This document shows, in pieces, positions 7,983-17,468 of a stretch of DNA of 64,000 nt. A program made the translations under genes and the position numbers. Position 1 is the stretch's first letter. Every line of letters begins with the position of its first letter. A model generated the notes under the pieces. It ran no database searches. It was given only the letters and a program-made list of their open reading frames with translations, and had not been told where the DNA came from. The stretch covers positions 970,449 to 1,034,448 of the forward strand of contig NZ_AP018223.1 in the NCBI RefSeq assembly GCF_002368035.1. Reading direction: 5' to 3'. Origin of the DNA: Nostoc linckia NIES-25 (GTDB lineage Bacteria; Cyanobacteriota; Cyanobacteriia; Cyanobacteriales; Nostocaceae).

Positions 7983-8687
7983 ATGCATCGAATTAAGTTT
8001 TGGGTAATTTTTCCACTTACCCTAATATTTGGTTGTTCAGATCAATTGCTTCAATCTAGTCCGACTGCGGCCAAGTCTCAACCAGCAGTAACTAAAGAAA
8101 GTAGCCCGACTTTGTTAGCCAAAGCGAGTTACCTTTCACCGCTGGAACAACAGGTAATTGTTGAAACAAATAAAGTGAGAACAAATCCCCAGGCATATGT
8201 GCCGATTTTGGAAAACTATCGCAAGCGCTTTCAAGGTAAGCGAGTCAAAATTTCTGGTAATACTTATTTGGTAACTCAAGAAGGGGGAAAAGCAGTCGAT
8301 GAGGCGATCGCATTTCTCAAATCAGCGCGTCCTGTAGGTGCTTTGAGTGCATCTAAAGGTATGTCTTTAGGAGCAAAAGACCACGTTAAAGACCAAGGGC
8401 CAAAAGGTGCCACAGGGCACGATGGTAGCGATGGTAGCAACCCTTTTACTCGCATCAACCGCTATGGTAGATGGCTGACAACCGCAGGCGAAAATATCAG
8501 TTACGGGCCAAACACTGCCCAAGATATCGTTATGCAATTAATTATTGATGATGGTGTCCCCGATCGCGGTCATCGAACAAACATTTTTAACGGCAATTTT
8601 AAAGTCTCTGGTGTTGCTTTTGGAACTCACAAATCATATAGAACAATTTGCGTGATTAACTACGCTGGGGGGTATAGAGAAAAATGA
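7983..8687 (+). CDS. CAP/SCP-domain lipoprotein
   Basis: The start is placed at ATG 7983, which has a GAGGT ribosome-binding site 7 bases upstream. An earlier TTG start at 7944 would spoil the signal peptide. The N-terminus MHRIKFWVIFPLTLIFGC is a lipoprotein signal with the lipidated Cys at about residue 18. After a low-complexity linker comes a CAP domain (about 60-234): EQQVIVETNKVRTNPQAYVP, a DHVKDQGPKGATGHDGSDGS segment with the conserved His, GENISYG, and GHRTNIFNGNFKVSGVAFG with a second His. CAP proteins are secreted and of diverse, mostly unknown, function in bacteria. It stands alone, facing the GNAT gene. Confidence 0.85.
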   Translation: MHRIKFWVIFPLTLIFGCSDQLLQSSPTAAKSQPAVTKESSPTLLAKASYLSPLEQQVIVETNKVRTNPQAYVPILENYRKRFQGKRVKISGNTYLVTQEGGKAVDEAIAFLKSARPVGALSASKGMSLGAKDHVKDQGPKGATGHDGSDGSNPFTRINRYGRWLTTAGENISYGPNTAQDIVMQLIIDDGVPDRGHRTNIFNGNFKVSGVAFGTHKSYRTICVINYAGGYREK

Positions 8688-8700
8688 TGTGAATAAGAAT

Positions 8701-8725
8701 AGAGACGTTGCAATGCAACGTCTCT
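8701..8725. repeat. AGAGACGTTGCA palindrome, copy 1
   Basis: Two perfect 12-base arms (AGAGACGTTGCA and TGCAACGTCTCT) around a single A. The same palindrome occurs at 18,357 and 45,312. It lies between convergent genes and may act as a bidirectional terminator. Confidence 0.8.
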
Positions 8726-8757
8726 AGATGTAAATTAATACCGCAATTGGGCAACGT

Positions 8758-9315
8758 CTAATTTTCAAATCGGTTGGCTTCTCTCCATTCATCCTCAAGA
8801 ATAGCGTATAGCCAAGAATCTCTCCATTCTCCTTTAATCCAATGGTGTTGTCGCAAATATCCTTCCTGTTGCATTCCATTTTTTTGCATCACTCGTACCG
8901 AGGCAATGTTGGCTGGATGGCAAGTTGCAAATATGCGATGTAAGCCTAATTCCTGAAAACCAAAAGATATAATTTTTCTTACAGCTTCAGTTGCATATCC
9001 TTGTCCCCAAAATTGCTTAGTAAAACAGTAGCCAATAGAGCCTGTTTTATTAACAGTATCTAACGTAGAAATTCGACAGATGCCAATTAATTGCTTTTGA
9101 TTTTTTAAAGTTACCGCCAAAGCAAAATGCTGACGGGGTTCTTGTTTTTGCAATAAAATTTCTCTTTGCAAAAAATTCCTGGTATCTTCTTCAGTATTAG
9201 GGCCAAAAGTCAAATAACGTACAACTTCACCATCGCCAGCGTATTGATGAACTGCTGGCCAATCTGATTCTACAAAATCTCGCAGTATCAGACGTTCGGT
9301 TTCTAGTGGTATCAT
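8758..9315 (-). CDS. GNAT-family N-acetyltransferase (RimJ/RimL-like)
   Basis: This 185-aa protein has the RimJ/RimL subfamily pattern: TERLILRDFVESDW at the N-terminus and the acetyl-CoA site FWGQGYATEAVRKI at about 100-114, the usual Q/R-x-x-G-x-G/A loop. It then continues with LGLHRIFATCHPANIASVRVMQKNGM and a closing ILEDEW motif. These enzymes acetylate N-termini of ribosomal proteins or small amines. Its start codon overlaps the stop of murF by four bases (ATGA), so the two are almost certainly translated from one mRNA, with murF first. Confidence 0.88.
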   Translation of the reverse strand: MIPLETERLILRDFVESDWPAVHQYAGDGEVVRYLTFGPNTEEDTRNFLQREILLQKQEPRQHFALAVTLKNQKQLIGICRISTLDTVNKTGSIGYCFTKQFWGQGYATEAVRKIISFGFQELGLHRIFATCHPANIASVRVMQKNGMQQEGYLRQHHWIKGEWRDSWLYAILEDEWREANRFEN

Positions 9316-10682
9316 TTGGGATATTCTGCACGTAACTGATTGACAACCCGATCTAACCCTACTGAGTGGGCGGCTTTGAACAGTAAAAGATCGCCTGGTT
9401 GTACAAATGTCTTCAACCTCGTCACCAATTCGCTATGATTTGCAAAACACTCCGATGGAATACCGTCGGCACTTTTAGCGATCGCTTCGGCATCTTCTCC
9501 ATCAACCAACACCAACAAGCCGTCTATATTCAACTTTCGCACTGTTTCTCCGACTCGCTGGTGCAACTGTTCGGATCGTTCTCCTAATTCTTTCATTGCA
9601 CCCAACACCGCAATTTTTCGTTTTCCTGGCGTGTCTGCCAATAATTGCAATGCTGCTAACATTGCTTCTGGTGCAGCATTATATGTCTCATCTAAAATTA
9701 CCACGTCATTGGCTAAATTAAACCGCTGCGATCGCCCTGTGGGCATATCCACTTGCACGCCTGCTTTCAAACTCGCCCAATCAATTCCCAAGACCTTTGC
9801 CACCGCTAAAGCCGCTAAGTAATTAGTCGCATTGTGACGGCCGGGTAACGGTAAAGTTAGTTGCATTCCTGCGACTTCCACAGTTTCGTTATCAATCAAC
9901 GCTCCTGAGACATCACCACCCGAAAAACCGTAAGTTATAACTTCTCCTGTCCAAACTTTCGCCGCCACGCTCATTAATAGGGGATTGTCGTAATTCAAAA
10001 CTGCCACACTATCGGCAGGCATTTCGGCTAATAACTCACATTTTGCCTCGGCAATGGCTTCTTCGGAACCTAGTAACTCAATATGCGCCGTCCCCACATT
10101 CGTAATCACTCCAATGGTGGGACGCGCTATTTGTGTCAGTTCGGCAATTTGTCCCCTACCCCGCATGGCCATTTCGATGACGGCGTAGTCATGTTCTGTA
10201 CCCAGTTCTAGGAGAGTTTTCGGCACACCGATTTCATTATTGTAATTGCCATAAGTTTTGTGAACTGCTCCTTTTGTTCCTAAAACTGCCGCAATTAATT
10301 CTTTAGTCGTAGTTTTACCTACGGAACCTGTAACGCCAATTACAGGAATATCAAAGCGATCGCGCCACCATCTAGCAATTTTCTGATATGCCTTAAGGGT
10401 ATCTGATACCTGCAATACAGGAAAACCCGGATTTTCATATTCCAAATCTACAATTGCAGCTATGGCACCCTTAGCGATCGCCGTTGGCACAAATTCATGT
10501 CCATCAAACTTATCGCCTCGTAAAGCCACAAACACTTCACCTGGCTTGAGGGTACGAGTATCTGTTTGTATACCGCTACTTACTTGTGTTAAACCAGCTT
10601 CATATAAGTTTAAAGGACGAGCCGAAAGCACTTCGGCCAGTTGAGTAAGGGTGGCAGAACAAGGCATAAATACAGAGTTCAA
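9312..10682 (-). CDS. murF: UDP-N-acetylmuramoyl-tripeptide--D-alanyl-D-alanine ligase
   Basis: This 456-aa protein has normal MurF length and order. The N-terminal substrate domain has GIQTDTRTLKPGEVFVALRG. The central ATPase domain has the P-loop GVTGSVGKTTTKELI (about 115-129), NNEIGVP, and the AVIEMAMRGRGQIAEL motif. The C-terminal Rossmann-like domain contains ILDETYNAAPEAMLAAL and AVLGAMKELGE. MurF adds D-Ala-D-Ala to the UDP-MurNAc tripeptide in the cytoplasm, the last soluble step in building the peptidoglycan stem peptide. It is followed with a 4-base overlap by a GNAT acetyltransferase. Confidence 0.96.
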   Translation of the reverse strand: MNSVFMPCSATLTQLAEVLSARPLNLYEAGLTQVSSGIQTDTRTLKPGEVFVALRGDKFDGHEFVPTAIAKGAIAAIVDLEYENPGFPVLQVSDTLKAYQKIARWWRDRFDIPVIGVTGSVGKTTTKELIAAVLGTKGAVHKTYGNYNNEIGVPKTLLELGTEHDYAVIEMAMRGRGQIAELTQIARPTIGVITNVGTAHIELLGSEEAIAEAKCELLAEMPADSVAVLNYDNPLLMSVAAKVWTGEVITYGFSGGDVSGALIDNETVEVAGMQLTLPLPGRHNATNYLAALAVAKVLGIDWASLKAGVQVDMPTGRSQRFNLANDVVILDETYNAAPEAMLAALQLLADTPGKRKIAVLGAMKELGERSEQLHQRVGETVRKLNIDGLLVLVDGEDAEAIAKSADGIPSECFANHSELVTRLKTFVQPGDLLLFKAAHSVGLDRVVNQLRAEYPK

Positions 10683-10953
10683 AATTATAAAATCGAATTA
10701 TGACACAATCCGATTCATAGTGCTTGTAGTTTACAGCAATTTTCAGCTAAATAGATTTTTAGGTTGGGTTGCGTGCCTCAAGCCAACCTACGCCTAAGTT
10801 TAGTTACAGCAGATTGCAAGAGGCTATTTGTAAAGTAAAAATAAAATTATTGTAGGGGAGCCAGTGCGTTGGGCGGGTTCCCCGACTTGAAGCAACTGGC
10901 ATTGTGTTAGGCGCGTATTTTGAGATTACTTGTCACGAAAAATATGATATTAG

Positions 10954-11011
10954 CGCCTAACGCACCGCTATATAAGACGGTGCGTTAGGCTAAAGCCGTA
11001 ACACACCCTAC
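10954..11011. repeat. GTGCGTTAGGC palindromic repeat
   Basis: An inverted repeat of gcgcctaacgcaccg and cggtgcgttaggc with an acacaccctac end. It is a member of the dispersed family also found at 17,898, 47,362, 47,978 and 48,898. A related GCCAGTGCGTTGGGCGGG unit sits at about 10,860-10,905. Confidence 0.75.
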
Positions 11012-11036
11012 TTAAGATTTACTTTATAAATGATCG

Positions 11037-11153
11037 GGACTTACGCAAGATGTGATTGAAAACCTTATTCTTGCGTAGCGGTAATTCATGTAGACGCGGA
11101 GCGGCTTCCCGCAGGGTATTACCGCTACTTTCGTTATCTTTTGCGTAAGTCTT
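11037..11153. mobile_element. Small MITE-like element with GGACTTACGCA ends
   Basis: The terminal arms are GGACTTACGCAAGA (11,037) and TTTTGCGTAAGTCTT (ending about 11,153). Nested inside are AGCGGTAAT / ATTACCGCT arms and, innermost, GCGGAGCGGC / GCTTCCCGC. Together with the repeat at 10,954 it fills the 10,683-11,239 gap, where no gene is seen. Confidence 0.65.
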
Positions 11154-11239
11154 GATGATCTCTAAAGCAGTGAGGTACAGATAATCGCTACCGGCGTACT
11201 TTTGTTGGTGTCAAACCTTGTCAATTCTGAATTCTGACG

Positions 11240-14200
11240 TTAGCGATCGCAAAGGTGTTTATCTTCATTACTAAGATTGTTATTATTTTTGAGATAGTCG
11301 CTGACATAACGGCAAGTTTCTTTCAGCAAATTATTTAAATCTGAAGTTTGAGTTTTAATTTTATCTAAATTCCACAATCGAATACTTAGATCTTTGGTGT
11401 TACCTACCGAGACAAGTTTCTTGCCATCAGGGCTAAAATCTGCACTCCACACCCAATCTTTATGTCCTTGAAGAGTATGTAGTAATTTACCAGATTTGTC
11501 CCATATTTTTACAGTGTCATCAAAGCTAGCAGAAGCAATTAACCGACTATCTGGACTAAACTTAACACTAATAACTCTTTCTTGATGACCTGGATAGAGT
11601 GTAAGAGACTTCGATCGAGTTTTACATAAATTACTATCTATTTTCAAAATTCCTATCTTGCCATCATCACTGGCAGTAGCAATCATTTTGCCATCTGGAC
11701 TAAACGCAACCCCATTGACTTCACTAGTGTGTCCTAACAATGTTGTACATAAAGTACTATTTAATAACCAAATTTTAGCAGTTCCATCATCGCTTGCAGT
11801 GGCAATCATCTTGCCATCCGGGCTGAACTTAACATCTACAACATTGTCAGTATGTCCTACTAGAGGTCGTAAAATCTCTTTTCCATTAAGATTCCAAAAT
11901 TTGACAGTTTTATCACCACTTGCTGTAGCAATGGTTTTGCTATCAGGACTGAAGGTAGGATAGAACACTAATTTTTGATGTCCCTTGAGAATTTTACGCA
12001 AAGAACCATCGCTATTCCATAGCTTAACGGTTTTATCTCCGCTTGCAGTAGCTAACATCTTGCCATTAGGGCTAAAACTGACGCCATAAACTTCTGCTTC
12101 ATGGTTGAGTGCAGATTTAAACATTCCATCTTTCCAAATCTTGGCGGTTTTATCCTCACTGGCAGTTGCGAACATACTATTATCTTTAGGGTTAAAAGCA
12201 ACGCTACGAATTGCTTTATTGTGTCCTTGAATGGGCAGAGAATTAATATCAACCTGCCAAACTTTTATACTTTTGTCTGTACTACCAGAAGCCAGGAATT
12301 TACCTTTTGGGCTAAAACTAATACTACTGAATCTACCACCAGGGCCATTGAGAGTAGTACGCAAAGTACCATCTAGATTCCAAAGCTTAATAGTTCCATC
12401 CCAACTAGCTGTACCTATTGTATTACCGTCTTGGCTAAAACTCACATCAAAAACTCGATCGGTATGCCCTTGAAGAGTAGTACGCAAAGTAGCATCTAGA
12501 TTCCAAAGTTTAACCGTTTTATCAAAACTGGCTGTAGCAATAGTCTTACCATCTGGACTGAAGCTAATCCTATTAACCTTGTCTGTATGACCTTTAAAAC
12601 GTTGAATGATACTACCATTTAATCTCAAAAGTTTGGCATCATCATCTGTTGCGATCGCAATCATTTGAGCATTGGGGCTGAAACTTACACTATTGACCGC
12701 ACCTTTTTGGATCTTTGTTGATTTGTAGTTACTCATATCCCAGAGTGTAACTCCATCAGCACTGGCAGTCACAAGAGTTTGGCAATTTGGACTCCAGCTT
12801 ATTCCCAAAACTGCACTATCATGCTTCAACGTTTTAAGTTGAGACACACCATCTAAACCCCAAATTTTGACGGTTTGATCGGCACTCGCTGTAGCCAGCA
12901 TCCGACCTTGGGGACAAAAACTGACATCAAAAACCTTACCATCATGTTGCATCGCTGCTCCAACCATGCTGCCATTTAGATGCCAAAGTCTGACCGTTTT
13001 ATCTAAACTGGCACTGGCAATGAGAGTTCCATCAGGACTGAAGCTCACCCCATAAACCCAATCTGTATGTCCTTCTAAGCGGTTGTATTCTTGTATTTCA
13101 TTAACTGCTTTTTGCAACGTATTGACAACTTGTTGATATATTGTAGAATCTCTCCAAATTGCTCGCTGAAGTTTTTTGCCTGCTCTCAAAGCGTATATTA
13201 AAGCCTCAAATTTTTGGTTCGCTATTGAGAGCTTTTCGGAAGAGACATTTAAGGCGCTAATTTCACTTTTTTCTGCTTTTTGTCTTTGATTTTCTGTTAA
13301 CAACCATGCCACTGCAAACGTTACAGCAAAAACACTAGTTATTGCCAAACTCACAACTACAAATACTTTTTTGCGTTGTCTCGTTAGGCGTTCTTGCTCT
13401 TTCTTTTCCCGGTCTTGCAGTGCTAAACTAGCTTGAATATATTCCCATTCTGCTATCAATTCATTTGGGCGTTTTTGGAACCATTCTTCTGCATCAGCTA
13501 AACGTTTGGCTCGTAATAATTCACTATCATCTCGCCCACTACGATCCCACTGCCGCATGAGAGTCCGTAATCCCTCCTGCCAAGTACGGAATTCTCGGTC
13601 TTGTTCAATCCACTGGCGTAAACTTCCCCATTCTCGAATTAAGGCTTCGTGGACAATCTCGACGGTTTCTTTGCCTGTACTTTCATTACGTCCTGTAACT
13701 AGTAAACGTTCGGAAGCGAGGTGTGTGACTAAACTCCAGTTTTCTTCCCCGACTTCCATCAATGTGGCTACGCGACGTGTATCCTCAGTTCCTTCGCCTG
13801 CACGCACCAACTGAAGGAAAATTCGCCGTGTCTGTTCTTTTTGCACTTGATTCAATTTGCCGTATACTTTTTGTGCGTAAACAGCTAAAGCCGCTTCGAT
13901 GCCACCAATGTCATCGTAAGCTGCATGAGTCAGCTGAATGTCTCGCTGTTGTGCCCAGAGTTGATGCAGAGCAAATTCTAATAATGGTAAGTTGCCTGGT
14001 TCGCAACTGATGGCTGCTAAAATTCGTTCCGTTAATCCTTCTTCAATCGTTACCCCCAACAAGGCTGCTGGCTTTTCTATTGCTGCTTTTAGTTCTTCCC
14101 GGTTCATTGGGCCAAGTTTGAGGTCAGCATACTGTAAGGCATCAGCAAATGGGCGGTAAGAGAGTGCCTGTCCTACAAAGTCAGCTCTGAGGGTGATGAC

Positions 14201-15796
14201 AAAAGTAAAATCCTGACAATTATTGGTTGCTGTTAGCAATCTATCTAAGAAAAGCTGACGTTCTTGTGGTTCTTGAACTGAGGTGTAAAGTTCTTCAAAC
14301 TGGTCTGCAATCAGCAATAAACGAGTGCCTTTTTCCCTAACAATCTGGTCTACTATATTCCGCAAGGCATCATTTTCCTGTTGTAAATAGTCTGCCATTT
14401 TTTCGATTTCTCGCAGGCGATCGCTTTGACTCATTTGCGGCGATCTGTGTAAAATCAGCGCAGCAGCTAGAGCATGAAGAGGGCGATCGCCTGGTCGGAA
14501 AGACACAATCTGCCAGTTGGAATGGCGCAGGCGCTCAACCAGACCAGCAAATACCACTGAAGATTTACCACTGCCGGACGGGCCAATAACGGCAACCAGT
14601 GGCTTTTCCATACTTTCCACCAGGATATTTGTAAAAGCTTCCCGTCCAAAAAAGAACAGTGCATCTGACTCGCAAAAGGCCAACAAGCCGCGATACGGAC
14701 AAAGATTAGTGGGACGCCGACCTAACTCTTGCCAAGTCATCGGCGCAGTAGCAGGATTTTGAAAAATTACTGGTAACCAACTAGCACAGGGAAATTCATT
14801 CTCCAGACCTTGCAGCTTTTCTCTTGCTTCTCGTTCTGCTAAATACAAAGATTTACCACTAGCAAATGTTGGGAGAAAATAAGTTAAAAACTGTTGTGCT
14901 ACCGCATCTAGCACTGGTTCCCGCATGACAATAACTTGGGGAATATGCAGCTGTTGTAGCTCAAACATTAATCCCATGCCATCGCAAGAGTTGAATATTG
15001 CTAGCTGCAATCCATTATCAACGGCATTTTTCAGAGCATATTTGAGTTCTTCAATAGTTAAGCTCTCTGTCTGATTGATATAAATGTGGCCTTTATCATC
15101 CTCGGTCTTACTATGACCTGCGAAAAATAGGATGTCCCACGGTTGCTTCCATAGATATTCGTTGATGTCTTTACGTTGCGGCTCTACTAGAAAAGTAGTT
15201 TCGGCCTCTGGTAAATTTTTTAGCACCTGTTGGTCAATTTGAATATTTATCCCAGATCTATTACCTAGAATCGCTAAAATTTTTACCTTAGTTTTTAATG
15301 TGGGTGTTTTTGCTTTGATTGTTGGTTGTGAATCTGGCGCACTTAAACCCACTTCCACAAAAGAGTTATTATCAACCAAATCCCATAGATGCCAAGGAAG
15401 TTTCAACAGCGTTTTATTCAAAGTGCGAATCAGCAACTGCACTTCGTCATCCGGGGTAAATTGTAGGAGGCATTGGTCGCGGATAGGGCGAAAGGAGTCT
15501 GATAGTAGCCATTGATTGAGATGCTTACGCAACTCAGTATCTGATTTTTTGCAATTTGAGATCCACTCAGCAATGGAAGTGTCGTAAGTAATTGTACCTG
15601 CTTTCATGCGGGTAGAGTTTTGCAAACTTCGATATGTAGACCGCCACTGGTCAATTGCTGTTGCTAGGTTTGGGTTTAAAGGGAGATAGCCAGTGATTTC
15701 CGTACTGGGGCGATTATCTTCTTCCTCTACCCTCAGCGTCACCCGTACACCTTTTTCTAGGTCGCCATCTAGCTTTAGGACAAGTAGCTTCCTCAT
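11240..15796 (-). CDS. CHAT protease - nSTAND ATPase - TM - WD40 protein
   Basis: A giant signalling protein of about 1518 aa from the ATG at 15,796 (a further in-frame start lies at 15,832). Residues 170-360 form a CHAT caspase-like protease with the catalytic His in FFAGHS (about 228) and Cys in FNSCDG (about 271). Residues 365-780 form an nSTAND1-type NTPase with Walker A GPSGSGKSS (about 405-413) and LLLIADQFEELY. One transmembrane helix lies at about 825-848. The C-terminus carries 14 WD40 repeats (each ending in KIW/KLW/RLW-like), enough for two seven-bladed propellers. Such proteins are thought to sense a ligand through the repeats and then activate the protease. It is transcribed alone. 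Confidence 0.9.
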   Translation of the reverse strand: MRKLLVLKLDGDLEKGVRVTLRVEEEDNRPSTEITGYLPLNPNLATAIDQWRSTYRSLQNSTRMKAGTITYDTSIAEWISNCKKSDTELRKHLNQWLLSDSFRPIRDQCLLQFTPDDEVQLLIRTLNKTLLKLPWHLWDLVDNNSFVEVGLSAPDSQPTIKAKTPTLKTKVKILAILGNRSGINIQIDQQVLKNLPEAETTFLVEPQRKDINEYLWKQPWDILFFAGHSKTEDDKGHIYINQTESLTIEELKYALKNAVDNGLQLAIFNSCDGMGLMFELQQLHIPQVIVMREPVLDAVAQQFLTYFLPTFASGKSLYLAEREAREKLQGLENEFPCASWLPVIFQNPATAPMTWQELGRRPTNLCPYRGLLAFCESDALFFFGREAFTNILVESMEKPLVAVIGPSGSGKSSVVFAGLVERLRHSNWQIVSFRPGDRPLHALAAALILHRSPQMSQSDRLREIEKMADYLQQENDALRNIVDQIVREKGTRLLLIADQFEELYTSVQEPQERQLFLDRLLTATNNCQDFTFVITLRADFVGQALSYRPFADALQYADLKLGPMNREELKAAIEKPAALLGVTIEEGLTERILAAISCEPGNLPLLEFALHQLWAQQRDIQLTHAAYDDIGGIEAALAVYAQKVYGKLNQVQKEQTRRIFLQLVRAGEGTEDTRRVATLMEVGEENWSLVTHLASERLLVTGRNESTGKETVEIVHEALIREWGSLRQWIEQDREFRTWQEGLRTLMRQWDRSGRDDSELLRAKRLADAEEWFQKRPNELIAEWEYIQASLALQDREKKEQERLTRQRKKVFVVVSLAITSVFAVTFAVAWLLTENQRQKAEKSEISALNVSSEKLSIANQKFEALIYALRAGKKLQRAIWRDSTIYQQVVNTLQKAVNEIQEYNRLEGHTDWVYGVSFSPDGTLIASASLDKTVRLWHLNGSMVGAAMQHDGKVFDVSFCPQGRMLATASADQTVKIWGLDGVSQLKTLKHDSAVLGISWSPNCQTLVTASADGVTLWDMSNYKSTKIQKGAVNSVSFSPNAQMIAIATDDDAKLLRLNGSIIQRFKGHTDKVNRISFSPDGKTIATASFDKTVKLWNLDATLRTTLQGHTDRVFDVSFSQDGNTIGTASWDGTIKLWNLDGTLRTTLNGPGGRFSSISFSPKGKFLASGSTDKSIKVWQVDINSLPIQGHNKAIRSVAFNPKDNSMFATASEDKTAKIWKDGMFKSALNHEAEVYGVSFSPNGKMLATASGDKTVKLWNSDGSLRKILKGHQKLVFYPTFSPDSKTIATASGDKTVKFWNLNGKEILRPLVGHTDNVVDVKFSPDGKMIATASDDGTAKIWLLNSTLCTTLLGHTSEVNGVAFSPDGKMIATASDDGKIGILKIDSNLCKTRSKSLTLYPGHQERVISVKFSPDSRLIASASFDDTVKIWDKSGKLLHTLQGHKDWVWSADFSPDGKKLVSVGNTKDLSIRLWNLDKIKTQTSDLNNLLKETCRYVSDYLKNNNNLSNEDKHLCDR

Positions 15797-16065
15797 TTCC
15801 AGCACCCAATAAAATTGTTGCTTTTTTATCAAAAAGAAAATAGCATTGATGCCGCAGACCTTAAATGTAATTCTTTGAAAATTGCTAGCCTCTATTCTTT
15901 ATTCAGTGCTGAATAGGAATTTTATGCTGAAGTTCCTATTTGACAGAAAAGTGTACCCCATCTGGTAGGAGTTGCTTGTTTTTGTTGGCGTTTAAATTTG
16001 CACCACAAAAGCGTTTTTCCGACTTCTGACTTTAGACTTATTTAATAGTATTTATGAGGATAGAA

Positions 16066-16554
16066 ATGACTGAAAATTCTAATCAAACGACAGCTTTAAC
16101 ACAGCAGTGGCTGGCAGAAATTCAGACGCTCAAACAGCAGATGGTGGAACTTCAACACGATCGCGATGCGGCTTGGGAAAGTGCCCAAAAATGGCGTCAG
16201 CTTTACAACACAGAAGCAGAACAACGCCGCACAGATGCCCAATTATCGCAACAAGCGATCGCATCTCTCAAGGCAGATTTGCATAAACTCCAAGGTATTG
16301 AGACAGGGACACTACCTGCTACACCAGTCACAGCGATCCAAGAAGAAATAGCACAATTACAATCTGTGGAAGAATTGCAAACTAAACTGATGGCTGCAAT
16401 CAAAGAACGCGATCGCCTTTTGCAAGCCTTGAAGACTGAACAGGAAAACCACGCTCAAACTCGCAAAAGTCTTACTACCGCTTTGGGTGATGCGATCGAT
16501 AGTTTAACACGGGAGCGAGCAGAGGCCAGAGGGCAAGGGGCAGGTGGTCACTGA
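16066..16554 (+). CDS. Coiled-coil hypothetical protein
   Basis: The protein is almost entirely helical and Gln/Glu rich, with heptad patterns at about 10-75 and 95-155 (LTQQWLAEIQTLKQQMVELQ and following). This predicts a long coiled coil of about 160 aa. The ATG at 16,066 is preferred over 16,054 because a GAGGA-like ribosome-binding site lies at the right distance before it. There is no membrane segment or signal. Similar short coiled-coil proteins are common in filamentous cyanobacteria, without known function. It diverges from the CHAT-WD40 gene with about 270 bases between them. Confidence 0.7.
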   Translation: MTENSNQTTALTQQWLAEIQTLKQQMVELQHDRDAAWESAQKWRQLYNTEAEQRRTDAQLSQQAIASLKADLHKLQGIETGTLPATPVTAIQEEIAQLQSVEELQTKLMAAIKERDRLLQALKTEQENHAQTRKSLTTALGDAIDSLTRERAEARGQGAGGH

Positions 16555-16652
16555 ATCTCGACTTTGCTCGATTTCCGCGTAGCCGAAGTGGGACAGGGAT
16601 AGGTTTTTTAAATTTCCCGTTTTGCTAGACGCGGGGAAATATTTCGGAATGT

Positions 16653-16679
16653 AAAAAACCTGCCCTTTCAAGGGGCAGG
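16653..16679 (-). terminator. Rho-independent terminator for the 165-aa membrane protein gene
   Basis: On the minus strand, CCTGCCCCTTGAAAGGGCAGG is followed by six T residues. It lies 18 bases past the stop of the membrane-protein gene. On the plus strand there is no T-run, so it serves the minus strand. Confidence 0.85.
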
Positions 16680-16696
16680 AGAGCAGAGGTGAATAA

Positions 16697-17194
16697 TTAA
16701 GCTTGATTTGTAATTCTATCCATAATTAACTCTTTTAATACAGATGTAGTAACTGATGTAGCAACTGAAGCTGCGAATCCAAAAAACCAAGTTTTAAAGG
16801 ATTTAGCAGACTTATATTCTTTTTTATCGCTGGCATTGGTAGCTGCCGTATTTGGTACAACTAAAAACGATAAACCACCTCCAATTAGCATAGTTATGGC
16901 TATTGGAATACTAGATATCAACCACGTTAATAAACTTGCTCCGGGAACAATATAGATATTAACAATACTTCCTAACCAAATTAGAATTGCGACAACCCTC
17001 AAATGTCGAAATCGATTTACTTTAGCAACACAACCACTAATCAAAAAGCTTAAAGTGAGAATAACGAAATTAAACAGAGCAATTGTCGGCAACATTTCTT
17101 CCAAAGAGGAGTTAGGCATTGCAAATGCTAGAAGAAATCCCAAAATAAAGGTAACTACATTTAGAAGAACTACATCACGAATAATCGCCATCAC
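16697..17194 (-). CDS. Small polytopic membrane protein, hypothetical, 165 aa
   Basis: Four predicted membrane segments lie at about 8-27, 38-55, 65-83 and 88-112, followed by a charged linker (ASDKKEYKSAKSFK). A last hydrophobic stretch, WFFGFAASVATSVTTSVLKEL, comes before a short tail. No family signature is recognised. The gene is divergent from the small Gly-rich protein at 17,469 and has its own strong terminator. Base composition is AT-richer than the neighbouring core genes. Confidence 0.7.
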   Translation of the reverse strand: MMAIIRDVVLLNVVTFILGFLLAFAMPNSSLEEMLPTIALFNFVILTLSFLISGCVAKVNRFRHLRVVAILIWLGSIVNIYIVPGASLLTWLISSIPIAITMLIGGGLSFLVVPNTAATNASDKKEYKSAKSFKTWFFGFAASVATSVTTSVLKELIMDRITNQA

Positions 17195-17468
17195 TAAATC
17201 TCCGATTATTTAGCAGAAAAATCATTACTAACCGGAACTACATAGCGCAGTTTGAATTTTACGGATGAGATTACTTGCAAAATGTCAGAGTTTTTAGATA
17301 ACTAAAATTCTCTGGATAAAACTTAATCATATATATCTTAACTAGAGCGGCTTTCGACTCTATGAAAAATATTTTGTTCCCAACAAAGTTTGATTTATCC
17401 GGAATATTGCAATGTTGATTGGTAGCTAAGTCTGTCAGCCAATCAACAAAAACTGATAAGGTAATTTT

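Noticed and set aside
11658..12473. Several plus-strand frames opposite the WD40 repeats
   Set aside because: They are antisense shadows that repeat with the WD40 period (LAVAI, LPSGL) and have no independent support.
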